51,485 bases of DNA, from NCBI GenBank assembly GCA_001782675.1, contig MFPJ01000005.1:1-51485 (forward strand), in the 5' to 3' direction. The position numbers and the translations under genes are program-made. This DNA comes from Candidatus Levybacteria bacterium RIFCSPLOWO2_12_FULL_39_17 (GTDB lineage Bacteria > Patescibacteriota > Microgenomatia > Levybacterales > GWA1-39-11). Below the pieces are notes generated by a model. That model worked only from the letters and a program-made list of their open reading frames with translations, made no database searches and was not told where the DNA came from. Each line of letters begins with the position of its first letter. Position 1 is the first letter of the stretch. Shown in pieces: positions 9,801-16,981 of this stretch.

Positions 9801-10591
9801 AGCCCGGGACTCAGCTTACAATGAGAGTAAGGCATTTTGGGGGAGTTGTAATGTCTGATGTTACTCAAGGTTTACCAAGAGTAGAAGAGTTGTTTGAAGT
9901 CAGAAGGCCAAAGGTTCTGGCGCCTGTTGCTGAAATTTCCGGGAAGACTCAGGTAAATAAAGTTGAAGACGGGTACATTATTAGAATTAGAAACACAAAG
10001 GTAAAGCCTGTTGAGGAAAGAGAATACTTTGTTCCATTAACTTCAACTCTTCTTGTTCAGGAGGGACAAGCAGTTACGGCCGGAACTCAGCTTTGTGAAG
10101 GATATCTTGATCCGCGGGATGTCTTAAAGATTTCAGGTTTGAAATCTGCACAGCACTATCTTATTTCTCAAATTCAAAGCGTTTATGAGTCCCAAGGAAT
10201 TAGCATTCATTACAAGCATTTTGAGACAATAATAAGAAAAATGTCTGATAAAGTTATGATTGAGACTCCCGGAGACACAACGCTTATGCCGGGAGATCTG
10301 GTTTCTAAGCTTAGGTTTGAAGAGGAAAACGCATCGGTCATCTCCGAAGGTGGAGAGCCTGCATCTGCCCGTGAAATAATTCTTGGAGTTACAAAGGCGT
10401 CATTGGTTACGGATTCATGGCTCTCGGCAGCCTCATTTCAGGAGACAACCCAGGTCTTAACAGATGCTTCCCTGGAAGGAAGAGTTGATAACCTGATTGG
10501 TCTTAAAGAAAATGTTATTGTGGGAAGGCTTATTCCAGTTCGCGAAGAATTTATAGAAGGCGAGCTTTCTTTAAACAGTCCTTCGCAATAA
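6842..10591 (+). CDS. rpoC: RNA polymerase beta' subunit
   Basis: Catalytic beta' subunit, 1249 aa. It carries the N-terminal zinc ribbon [20 protein letters not shown], the metal-binding active-site motif [12 protein letters not shown], the trigger-loop region ([19 protein letters not shown]) and the second Cys cluster [15 protein letters not shown]. A Lys/Glu-rich coiled-coil (residues ~155-240) lies in the clamp region. It starts 5 nt after rpoB, so the two are one operon. It is shorter than the proteobacterial protein because the lineage-specific inserts are absent. Confidence 0.98.
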   Translation: [1249 protein letters not shown]

Positions 10592-10599
10592 AAATTGCT

Positions 10600-10628
10600 T
10601 TGCAAGGACACCTTCAATATAGTAAAAT
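10600..10628 (+). promoter_or_regulatory. Candidate promoter for rpsL-rpsG
   Basis: TTGCAA (10600-10605), 17-bp spacer, TAAAAT (10623-10628). The ATG of rpsL is only 11 nt beyond the -10 box, so the mRNA would have a leader of ~5 nt. Confidence 0.55.
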
Positions 10629-10639
10629 ACCTTTGTTTT

Positions 10640-11059
10640 ATGCCAACACTTAATCAATTAATAAAAAAAGGAAGAAAAACAAAAACAAAGAAAGTTAAAG
10701 CAACGGCTTTGCTTTCGGTTTTTAATGCAAAGATTCGAAAATACACTCAAGTTCCTTCCCCACAAAAACGCGGGGTAGTTACTTTAGTGCGAACAATGAC
10801 ACCAAAAAAGCCTAACTCCGCACTTCGCAAGGTCGCAAGGATCAAGCTTTCAAATAGAGAAGAGGTAACTGCTTACATTCAGGGAGTGGGTCACAATCTG
10901 GCAGAGCACGGGATAGTTTTGGTTCGTGGCGGAAGGGTTAAGGATTTACCGGGTGTTAAATATCATTTGGTTCGAGGAAAATTCGATCTGGCAGGCGTTG
11001 AAAACCGAAAAACTTCAAGAAGCAAATACGGAACTAAGCGTCAAGGAGGAGAAGCATAA
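10640..11059 (+). CDS. rpsL: 30S ribosomal protein S12
   Basis: Decoding-centre protein, 139 aa from the ATG at 10640 ([13 protein letters not shown]). The longer frame beginning at 10595 is rejected because its extra 15 codons overlap the promoter-like sequence and do not match S12. It carries [16 protein letters not shown] and [13 protein letters not shown], the two conserved decoding-site loops. Residues ~20-35 hold a short extra basic stretch. The stop and the rpsG start share a base (TAATG), so the pair is translationally coupled; in most bacteria fusA and tuf would follow, but here they are displaced. Confidence 0.97.
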   Translation: MPTLNQLIKKGRKTKTKKVKATALLSVFNAKIRKYTQVPSPQKRGVVTLVRTMTPKKPNSALRKVARIKLSNREEVTAYIQGVGHNLAEHGIVLVRGGRVKDLPGVKYHLVRGKFDLAGVENRKTSRSKYGTKRQGGEA

Positions 11060-11541
11060 TGGCTAGAGGTAAAAAAAACATTACAAAAAAGAGAGAAATT
11101 CAGCCGGACCCTATTTATGGGAATATTCTGGTTGCAAAATTTATAAACAGGCTTATGCATAACGGCAAAAAAACTGTTGCGCAAAAAGTAGTTTATTCTG
11201 CCTTTGATTTGCTCAAGCAGCAGGGTCATAATCCTGTTTCTTTGTTTGAAAAAGCTATTGAAACAATAGGGCCAAGGCAGGAAGTTAAAGCCAGAAGAAT
11301 TGGAGGGGCAGCTTATCAAGTGCCTTCAGAAGTGAGAGGGGCAAGAAGGACAGCCCTTGCGATCCGCTGGATTCTTGAGGCAACCTCAAAAAGGTCAAAC
11401 GCAGAATATAAAACTTTTTCTCAAAAATTAGCAGCGGAGCTCTTGGACGCCTCACAAAACTTGGGCGAGGCAATAAAGAAAAGGGATATTGCGCACCGAA
11501 TGGCAGAAGCCAACAAAGCCTTCGCCCACTTTAGGTGGTAA
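11059..11541 (+). CDS. rpsG: 30S ribosomal protein S7
   Basis: Primary 16S rRNA-binding protein that nucleates the 30S head, 160 aa. Standard S7 helices (FINRLMHNGKKTVAQKVVY; GGAAYQVPSEVRGARR) and the usual ending AEANKAFAHFRW. A strong Shine-Dalgarno, AAGGAGG (11043-11049), lies before the ATG, whose first base is the last base of the rpsL stop. A second, diverged copy of its last ~12 codons sits at 12183-12224 beyond a phosphoesterase gene, suggesting accessory DNA recombined at the 3' end of rpsG. Confidence 0.97.
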   Translation: MARGKKNITKKREIQPDPIYGNILVAKFINRLMHNGKKTVAQKVVYSAFDLLKQQGHNPVSLFEKAIETIGPRQEVKARRIGGAAYQVPSEVRGARRTALAIRWILEATSKRSNAEYKTFSQKLAAELLDASQNLGEAIKKRDIAHRMAEANKAFAHFRW

Positions 11542-11587
11542 CTCCTATTGCTTCTTTTTAATTCAGGATTTATAATCTGTCTGATTC

Positions 11588-12181
11588 ATGACCGTTGCTA
11601 GAGCCGAATCAAAAGAAAGAGGATTATATTCACCTTCTTATATAGTAGTATCAGTTTTCCCACCAGAAATTAATAGAAGAATAGAGGAAATTCGAAATAA
11701 ATATAATTTACGCATTCCTGCGAAAATTAAACCGGTGGGACCTCATCTTACGCTAAAATCGCCCTTTAACCCAACAGTGCCATTTGAGGGATTGGTGCAA
11801 AAGCTTAATGAAGCTGCAGATAGGGCAACAGCTTTTCCCATAGAACTTAGTGGTATTAATCGTTTTGGGAGAAAGAGAAGTCTTGTGTATATTTCTGTTA
11901 CAGACTCAACATCTCCACATATCGCTGATTTACATAGAAATATTGTAGGAGTTTTAAGCGGAATGACTGAAGATAGAGGAAGCAACAAATTTGAACTGGG
12001 TAGCTTTACTCCCCATGTAACTATAGGAGAGGGTAAGCCATCTGAAGACGTCTGGGAGAAGTTATTGAAAGAAGGAATAAATTTTCAATTAACATTAAAT
12101 TCTTTTTCTCTGTATTACGCCCCAAGAGTAGATGGCCCCTGGATACTCAGAAAAGTTTTTATGTTGGGAGACACAGGTTAA
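11588..12181 (+). CDS. 2H phosphoesterase (2'-5' RNA ligase/LigT-like)
   Basis: Member of the 2H phosphoesterase superfamily, which acts on 2',3'-cyclic or 2'-5' linked nucleotides; the substrate here is unknown. Both signature motifs are present, PHLTLKSPF (residues ~52-60) and FTPHVTIGE (~141-149), ~90 residues apart as in LigT/YjcG-like proteins of ~180-200 aa. A TATAAT box at 11571-11576 lies 11 nt before the ATG. The gene is sandwiched between rpsG and a second rpsG-like 3' end that begins within a few bases of its stop, so it appears to be cargo of an insertion at the end of rpsG. Confidence 0.8.
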   Translation: MTVARAESKERGLYSPSYIVVSVFPPEINRRIEEIRNKYNLRIPAKIKPVGPHLTLKSPFNPTVPFEGLVQKLNEAADRATAFPIELSGINRFGRKRSLVYISVTDSTSPHIADLHRNIVGVLSGMTEDRGSNKFELGSFTPHVTIGEGKPSEDVWEKLLKEGINFQLTLNSFSLYYAPRVDGPWILRKVFMLGDTG

Positions 12182-12182
12182 C

Positions 12183-12224
12183 ATTATAGAAGTCAACAAA
12201 GCCCTTGCCCGCTTCCGCTGGTAG
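12183..12224 (+). pseudogene. Duplicate diverged 3' end of rpsG
   Basis: The reading frame directly after the phosphoesterase stop gives IIEVNKALARFRW and a stop, against MAEANKAFAHFRW and a stop at the end of rpsG. About 31 of 42 bases match with no gaps and the stop is in the same place. There is no start codon or upstream S7 sequence. It is best read as a displaced or leftover S7 gene tail. Confidence 0.7.
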
Positions 12225-12400
12225 CACTATTTACTGTTCCTTTTACTACTTCCTCAGATTTACTGATCACTGATTTACTGTTGCACTGCTTTACTGTTTT
12301 ACTGTATATTACTTCTGTGGAAAATATAAGGTGGTTGGGGCACGCAAACCTAGATTTGTCTTTCTCCACAGCAGAGTAGTTAAATAATAAAGAATAATTT
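12225..12400. other. Low-complexity intergenic segment with TTTACTG repeats
   Basis: From ~12229 to 12310 the word TTTACTG or close variants recur about six times. From ~12313 to 12376 CTGTGGA and TCCACAG flank a G-rich stretch and could form a 7-bp stem. No ORF seen. Confidence 0.4.
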
Positions 12401-12440
12401 CGTGCTTAGTCTAATGATTCAGACTATTAGACTAGATTCA
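12401..12440. repeat. 40-bp palindromic direct repeat, copy 1
   Basis: Matches copy 2 (12885-12924) at 37 of 40 positions. It contains the inverted arms TAGTCTAAT and ATTAGACTA. Its last three bases (TCA) are the stop codon of the TrpR-like gene on the minus strand. Confidence 0.9.
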
Positions 12441-12884
12441 TTTTCTACTTCCTCCTAATGGATGTTTTGGGGGTTTTGGTGGTTCGAGTCCCGGCCATTT
12501 TCTATAAGCTGAATAAGAAAATGATGATGCAACCTCCTTAATCATATCTTTAAGAAATGCTCCGAGCTCCTCATCTCTAATTACTCTTTTGACAACCATC
12601 TCGTACCCTTCGCTTCGGTAGTTGAGAACGCCATTCACGCGAGCAATAGTCTCTTGAGATACTTTAAGAACGTCTTTTATGGTTTCATAGTTATAGCCTT
12701 TGGCTAAAAGCAGAGCGATTCCAAGTCTTTTGGCGAGCATTGTTTTTTCAGTTGGCCCAAGGAGGCTGAATAAAAATTTCTCGATATCCGAAGGATTTCT
12801 GATATTAGCGAGTGCTTTGAAAAACAAGTCGAACAATTTTTTCTGTGTGTCTTTTGGTAAATATCTTCTTGAAACCTGTGCCAT
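12438..12884 (-). CDS. TrpR/YerC-family DNA-binding regulator
   Basis: 148 aa with a TrpR-like helical domain (residues ~15-85): LFFKALANIRNPSDIEKFL, then LGPTEKTMLAKRLGIALLL, then the helix-turn-helix KGYNYETIKDVLKVSQETIARV. This fits the YerC/TrpR-like family; the ligand is unknown, as the trp repressor itself is found in few phyla. The C-terminal ~30 residues are Pro-rich and not part of the domain. A promoter (12924-12953) and a 13-bp-arm palindrome lie immediately before the ATG, which predicts autorepression. The ORF is bounded at both ends by the same 40-bp repeat. Confidence 0.85.
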   Translation of the reverse strand: MAQVSRRYLPKDTQKKLFDLFFKALANIRNPSDIEKFLFSLLGPTEKTMLAKRLGIALLLAKGYNYETIKDVLKVSQETIARVNGVLNYRSEGYEMVVKRVIRDEELGAFLKDMIKEVASSFSYSAYRKWPGLEPPKPPKHPLGGSRK

Positions 12885-12924
12885 CGTGCCTAGTCTAATG
12901 ATTCAGATCATTAGACTAGATTCA
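12885..12924. repeat. 40-bp palindromic direct repeat, copy 2; probable operator
   Basis: CTAGTCTAATGAT (12890-12902) and ATCATTAGACTAG (12907-12919) are perfect 13-bp arms around a TCAG loop. The element abuts the ATG of the TrpR-like gene and covers the predicted transcription start, the usual place for an autoregulatory operator. Confidence 0.8.
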
Positions 12925-12953
12925 GTATAAAGAGCTAGAGCTATAATTGTCAA
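12924..12953 (-). promoter_or_regulatory. Promoter of the TrpR-like gene
   Basis: On the minus strand, TTGACA (12953-12948), 18-bp spacer, TATACT (12929-12924). The expected +1 near 12917 falls in the upstream arm of the palindrome. Confidence 0.75.
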
Positions 12954-14140
12954 TGATTTTCTTGTTTCTTTTCTAAAATTCTTTCGAGGGTTAAGCAATA
13001 GAGGGCGGCGGCGATTCGGATGTTTTCAAGTTTTACATATTCATTTGCATTGTGGGCGCTATGAGAACCATCATCAAGGGAGTGGACAAGCGTTTCGATT
13101 TCAGCAAAGGACAAGGGCTTTGCGTCTGTGATTCCACCCATAGTTCCGGATCTCATTTTTAAGCCAAGTTCTCTTGATGAATCCATAAAAGCTTTAATTA
13201 AAATAGAATCCGATTCGGTTAAATGAGGATCAAGCGAAAGAGTTTCTTCAATCTCAATTTTTACACCTTTTTTCTTTTGTTCCAAAGTTAATTCTTTCAT
13301 CGCTTTTTTAATCAGATCAAGAATTTGTTTTTTCGTTACGCCCAAAGGAATCCTAATGTCAATTTCCGCTTCCGCATATGCGGGAACTATATTTACAGCA
13401 TGACCTCCCTTTATGGTTCCAATGTTTTTAGTAATACCATCAAATGCTTCATGAAAAGATAATTCCTCAAATCTTATTTCAGTAAATTTGTGAAGAGCTT
13501 TAATTAGATTTTCAACAGCATTAATTCCTCTTTCTGGTGCAGATCCATGAGCTTGCTTACCAAAGCTTTTAAATCTAAGACGAATGACCCCTTTTTCACC
13601 AGTTATGATTTTATCAATAAAACCTCCGTCAGGGACAATTGCATAATCCACCCTGAATCCTTTTTTCAAAAGGTAATGGCTCCCCAAATCTGATCCGGTT
13701 TCTTCATCAGCGAAACCGACAAGATAAATAGTCCCCTTAAATTTTTTATTCCGGTCAAGAAATGTTCTTATTGCGGCCCATGAAGATGCATAATTTCCTT
13801 TGCTATCAACAGAACCTCGAGCGTATAGTTTCCCCCCTTTGATTACCGGTTTAAACGGATCTGTTTTCCATCCGTCTCCCGCAGGAACAGTATCCAGGTG
13901 GGGGAAAAAACCAATCGAAGGAAATCCTTCTCCAATTTTTATAATAAAATTCGCTCTTCCTTTTGCTCCCTGAACTATTTCAAGTTTTCCGTCTATTTTT
14001 TTTGCCGCCTCTACAATTATTGGTTTGAGAACAATTTCCTTTCCGGGAGGATTAACAGTTTTTATTGAAACCAGTTTCTTTAAAAGTTCAACTGCCTCAT
14101 CCAAGGGAACTTTGTTTAGAATATTCTTATTTGTCTTCAT
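12950..14140 (-). CDS. M20-family metallopeptidase (ArgE/DapE/CPG2-like)
   Basis: Zinc amidohydrolase/peptidase, 396 aa. Metal-site motifs in order are the HLDTVPAG His/Asp, GSVDSKGN, the catalytic DEETGSD Glu pair, the PDGG Asp and the C-terminal HSAHNANE His. A dimerisation-domain insert lies in the middle. The substrate (peptide, acyl-amino acid or succinyl-diaminopimelate) cannot be set from sequence; no arginine or lysine pathway genes are nearby. An extended -10 box, TGGTATAAT, ends 8 nt before the ATG, so the mRNA is predicted to be leaderless. Confidence 0.88.
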   Translation of the reverse strand: MKTNKNILNKVPLDEAVELLKKLVSIKTVNPPGKEIVLKPIIVEAAKKIDGKLEIVQGAKGRANFIIKIGEGFPSIGFFPHLDTVPAGDGWKTDPFKPVIKGGKLYARGSVDSKGNYASSWAAIRTFLDRNKKFKGTIYLVGFADEETGSDLGSHYLLKKGFRVDYAIVPDGGFIDKIITGEKGVIRLRFKSFGKQAHGSAPERGINAVENLIKALHKFTEIRFEELSFHEAFDGITKNIGTIKGGHAVNIVPAYAEAEIDIRIPLGVTKKQILDLIKKAMKELTLEQKKKGVKIEIEETLSLDPHLTESDSILIKAFMDSSRELGLKMRSGTMGGITDAKPLSFAEIETLVHSLDDGSHSAHNANEYVKLENIRIAAALYCLTLERILEKKQENH

Positions 14141-14148
14141 TCCCGCAA

Positions 14149-14157
14149 ATTATACCA
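14149..14157 (-). promoter_or_regulatory. Extended -10 of the M20 peptidase gene
   Basis: Minus strand TGG TATAAT (14157-14149), then 8 nt to the ATG at 14140. No convincing -35. Predicts a leaderless mRNA. Confidence 0.6.
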
Positions 14158-14216
14158 GAAATTATTTTAATTTTTTGACTTCTTACCCTTCTTTTCCTAA
14201 ATTTTTAAACAATTTG

Positions 14217-14225
14217 TGCTATATT
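14217..14225 (+). promoter_or_regulatory. Extended -10 of the MBL-fold gene
   Basis: TGC TATATT at 14217-14225, then 7 nt to the ATG at 14233. Predicts a leaderless mRNA and supports ATG 14233 over GTG 14227. Confidence 0.6.
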
Positions 14226-14232
14226 AGTGGGA

Positions 14233-14895
14233 ATGGAAAATGTGACATGGTTTGGGCATGCGAGTTTTGCAATAACCGACAGTTTAAATGGCAATCGAAT
14301 ATATTTTATTGATCCGTTCGAACTCCCTTCAGACAATTCGGATAAGGCAGATTTAATATTCGTAACTCACGCTCACTATGATCATTTGTCACAAGGAGAT
14401 ATAAATTCGATTTTAAAAGACAACACTATAGTTGTTGCCACTCCGGATTCTCTGTCGACTCTCAAAATTAAGGACGAAAGTAAATTTCCGGTTGCGCCAA
14501 ACAATTCATATGATGTCAAAGGAACAAAATTTGAGACAATCCCCGCATATAATATTCGCGAAGATCGATTAAACTTTCATCCCAAATCAAACAATTGGGT
14601 AGGCTACATTTTATTTGTCAATAATCAAAAAATATACCATGCCGGAGATACGGATTTTATTCCGGAAATGAAAACTTTAAGTTCGAAAAATCTTGATATT
14701 GCCATGCTTCCCATGGGCGGGACTTATACAATGGGAGTCGAGGAAACAATTGATGCCGCCAACGCGATCAAGGCCAAAATTACAATTCCCATGCATTACA
14801 AAAGAATTCTTGAGGATAAATACAAAGAAGCAGAAGAAAGATTTAAAAAAGAAGTAAAAAATTCAGAAGTCGTAATTCTTGAGGAAGTCTCATAA
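14233..14895 (+). CDS. MBL-fold metal-dependent hydrolase (UlaG-like)
   Basis: 220-aa metallo-beta-lactamase-fold protein of the L-ascorbate-6-phosphate lactonase-like (UlaG/YtkL) group. N-terminal ENVTWFGHASF, the metal motif THAHYDHLS (residues ~45-53), a second His in the YHAGDTDF block, and a C-terminal PMHYK are all in the expected order. The physiological substrate is unknown. A GTG six bases upstream is a possible alternative start. It converges with the cyclophilin gene; a stem with a short T-tract at 15018-15045 lies between them. Confidence 0.85.
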   Translation: MENVTWFGHASFAITDSLNGNRIYFIDPFELPSDNSDKADLIFVTHAHYDHLSQGDINSILKDNTIVVATPDSLSTLKIKDESKFPVAPNNSYDVKGTKFETIPAYNIREDRLNFHPKSNNWVGYILFVNNQKIYHAGDTDFIPEMKTLSSKNLDIAMLPMGGTYTMGVEETIDAANAIKAKITIPMHYKRILEDKYKEAEERFKKEVKNSEVVILEEVS

Positions 14896-15017
14896 ATAAA
14901 AATTAAGCACGAAGAACCAAGCATCAAACAACAAATAAAATAGAAATTATAAATTTTAATAATTAAATATTGGAGCTTAAGTATTATTTGGAACTTGAGA
15001 TTTATGATTTGGATTTT

Positions 15018-15045
15018 AAATTGAAGTTATTCGACTTCAATTTTT
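15018..15045 (+). terminator. Possible terminator between convergent genes
   Basis: AAATTGAAGT (15018-15027) and ACTTCAATTT (15034-15043) form a perfect 10-bp AT-rich stem with a 6-nt loop and a short T-tract. It overlaps the last codons of the cyclophilin gene on the other strand, so coding use could explain part of it. Confidence 0.4.
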
Positions 15046-15656
15046 ATCATTTTGTCGCCGGCTGCAATTTGTTTTACTATTTCCATGCCATTAGTGACTT
15101 TCCCAAAAATGGTGTAATTGTGGGGGAGAGGATTATCGGCAAGCATGATGAAAAATTGACTGCCGTTGGTGTTTGGCCCGCGGTTTGCCATTGCAACAAC
15201 CCCTTCAACATAACCCTCTTTATAACTTTCTGTTTCAGGATTTAATTCATCTTCAAATGTAAAACCATAAATTGATTTTCCACCTGTACCATTTCCATTT
15301 GGATCTCCCCCCTGAATAACAAACCCGGGTTCCATCCTATGGAAAGTAAGATTATTGTAATATCCTCGTTTTGCAAGAGTCGCAAAATTCATAACTGTTT
15401 TTGGAGCATCTTCGGGATATAACTTTATTTCAATATCGCCTTTTTCGGTTTTGATCGCGGCTTTATTTGCCGAAACTCGATCTTTTTCGGAAAGGGTCGG
15501 TTGCCGAGTCGGCTGATCCAGTGCAATAGTAGGATTTGGTGTTGGTGTCAAAAAATTTCCTGCTGTTTGTCCTTCTTGTTTATTTTGGTTTGTCATAATG
15601 TAAATCCCTAAAAAACCTAATAAAACTATTACTCCAAAAATAACAGCCGCTTTCAT
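15027..15656 (-). CDS. Peptidyl-prolyl cis-trans isomerase, cyclophilin type, membrane-anchored
   Basis: Cyclophilin-fold isomerase, 209 aa. The N-terminal helix (residues ~4-22) anchors it, a Thr/Pro-rich linker follows, and the cyclophilin domain begins ~residue 65 with KTEKGDIEIKLYPEDAPKTV. Active-site motifs are FHRMEPGFVIQGGDP and NGSQFFIM. It probably acts on proteins outside the membrane. A TTG start at 15683 is possible, but TTGAAA-17-TAAAAT (15693-15665) ends 8 nt before the ATG at 15656, which favours the shorter form. Confidence 0.92.
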   Translation of the reverse strand: MKAAVIFGVIVLLGFLGIYIMTNQNKQEGQTAGNFLTPTPNPTIALDQPTRQPTLSEKDRVSANKAAIKTEKGDIEIKLYPEDAPKTVMNFATLAKRGYYNNLTFHRMEPGFVIQGGDPNGNGTGGKSIYGFTFEDELNPETESYKEGYVEGVVAMANRGPNTNGSQFFIMLADNPLPHNYTIFGKVTNGMEIVKQIAAGDKMIKIEVE

Positions 15657-15664
15657 TTTATATG

Positions 15665-15693
15665 ATTTTAGTTTAAGAGCCAATAAATTTCAA
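15665..15693 (-). promoter_or_regulatory. Promoter of the cyclophilin gene
   Basis: Minus strand TTGAAA (15693-15688), 17-bp spacer, TAAAAT (15670-15665), then 8 nt to ATG 15656. Predicts a leaderless mRNA. Confidence 0.65.
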
Positions 15694-15763
15694 TATAGTC
15701 TTTGGCTTAAAAAGAGCAGGTGTCAAGCTAATCCACCTCCCAGGTGTCTAGGAGCCTAAGGAT

Positions 15764-16855
15764 TTAAACTTCGATTATTTGTTTTGGTGAGCTTGTGAGT
15801 TGTTCGAGGCCATTTTTGGTTAGCAAGAAATCATCTTCGATGCGAACGCCGCCAAAACCTGGAATGTAAATCCCCGGTTCTATTGTAAAAACATTTCCTT
15901 CAACAAGTTTATCTTTCGATTTAGGTGATAGCCGTGGTTCTTCGTGTATTTCAATTCCAATCCCATGCCCCAGGCCGTGAGATATAGGGTCGAACCCTTT
16001 TGAAACAATATGCTTATTTGCAACTCTTACCACCTCGAAGGAGTCATGGCTTCGTAAACTCAGCCTGCCACCATTCGAGGTGTTGATATAGTCGATTACT
16101 TTCTGTTGAGCTGTACTGACTGTTTCGTATATTTTGTGAGCTTTGCTTTTCGCGTTTTTCGCGAGTAATGTTCGCGTCATGTCAGAGCAATAGCCATTCA
16201 CTTTCGCGCCGAAATCTAAAAGGACAAATTGGTCATCTTTGCTTAATTTTTTGTTTGAAGTTTTATGATGTGGAATTGCTGCATTTGCCCCGAATGCAAC
16301 AATGGTATCGAAAGATAGCTCGCCACCATTTTCTTTTATAAATTTGTCAATCCTCCAGGCGATTTCTTTCTCTGTTATATCTATTCTCATATTCTTAAGA
16401 ACATGAGAATAAGTTTTGTCTGTCAATTTACATGCGGGGCGAATATTTTTTATTTCTTGCGAATCTTTGACTGAGCGTAATTTTTCAATTAACCAATCGG
16501 TTAAATAATAATTTAATGATGTCTCTTTTTTGAACCTAATATATTCGGCAAAAGTTAAATTTTGCTCAAATCCGATACTTTTTACATTAGAATTTTTTAT
16601 TATTTTGAATAGTTCGGTATGTAATAAAGTTTTAACTCCTTTCGGAACTATGTTTTTTACTACTTCAATATATCTTCTATCTGTAAAAAGATATGCGGTT
16701 CGATTTGTGATAAACATATATGCGTATCTTTCTTCAGGAGTAAAATAGTCAACGCCTGTTAAATAAAGAATATTCGGAACCGACGACACAAGAAACCCCT
16801 CGATTTTTTTAGATTTCAATAAATTTTGCAGATTTTTCAGCCTCAATTCATGCAT
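15764..16855 (-). CDS. M24-family Xaa-Pro aminopeptidase
   Basis: Dinuclear metallopeptidase that removes N-terminal residues before proline, 363 aa. A creatinase-like N-terminal domain (~1-120) is followed by the pita-bread domain. Metal ligands are the two Asp in [18 protein letters not shown], the His in HGLGHGIG, and the Glu in TIEPGIY and GVRIEDD. The start ATG at 16855 is preferred to 16909 because TGCTATAAT (16871-16863) ends 7 nt before it. Within the catalytic domain an in-frame ~17-residue insert is encoded by a 52-bp palindromic element (16031-16082). Confidence 0.92.
   Translation of the reverse strand: MHELRLKNLQNLLKSKKIEGFLVSSVPNILYLTGVDYFTPEERYAYMFITNRTAYLFTDRRYIEVVKNIVPKGVKTLLHTELFKIIKNSNVKSIGFEQNLTFAEYIRFKKETSLNYYLTDWLIEKLRSVKDSQEIKNIRPACKLTDKTYSHVLKNMRIDITEKEIAWRIDKFIKENGGELSFDTIVAFGANAAIPHHKTSNKKLSKDDQFVLLDFGAKVNGYCSDMTRTLLAKNAKSKAHKIYETVSTAQQKVIDYINTSNGGRLSLRSHDSFEVVRVANKHIVSKGFDPISHGLGHGIGIEIHEEPRLSPKSKDKLVEGNVFTIEPGIYIPGFGGVRIEDDFLLTKNGLEQLTSSPKQIIEV
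16031..16082. repeat. 52-bp palindromic element inserted in frame in the M24 gene
   Basis: Perfect 9-bp outer arms CACCTCGAA and TTCGAGGTG with GGCT/AGCC pairs further in. It encodes a Gly/Ser/Arg-rich stretch at a point where M24 peptidases normally have a short turn. Resembles in principle the palindromic elements found inside Rickettsia genes. Confidence 0.6.
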
Positions 16856-16862
16856 AGAAGCA

Positions 16863-16871
16863 ATTATAGCA
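16863..16871 (-). promoter_or_regulatory. Extended -10 of the M24 peptidase gene
   Basis: Minus strand TGC TATAAT (16871-16863), then 7 nt to ATG 16855. Predicts a leaderless mRNA. Confidence 0.65.
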
Positions 16872-16903
16872 TGGCGAGTATAAAAAAATATCGACAAATA
16901 CAA

Positions 16904-16932
16904 TTGCACCTCTCTTGCATTTTTGGTAAAAT
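16904..16932 (+). promoter_or_regulatory. Promoter of fusA
   Basis: TTGCAC (16904-16909), 17-bp spacer ending in TGG, TAAAAT (16927-16932). The ~42-nt leader contains two 12-bp copies of TTCGAATTTCGA separated by GC (16942-16967) and an 8-T run (16968-16975). Confidence 0.7.
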
Positions 16933-16981
16933 GTCTAAGGTTTCGAATTTCGAGCTTCGAATTTCGATTTTTTTTATTATT

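Noticed and set aside
12309-12376. Possible riboswitch (GCACGCAAACC stretch recalls c-di-GMP riboswitch words)
   Set aside because: The rest of the consensus is missing, and no regulated gene starts immediately downstream on the plus strand.
14970-15245. 91-codon plus-strand ORF
   Set aside because: Antisense to the conserved cyclophilin domain; starts in AT-rich spacer.
16826-16981. 52-codon N-terminal extension of EF-G
   Set aside because: It crosses the fusA promoter and leader repeats, and EF-G normally starts at [13 protein letters not shown]-like sequence.
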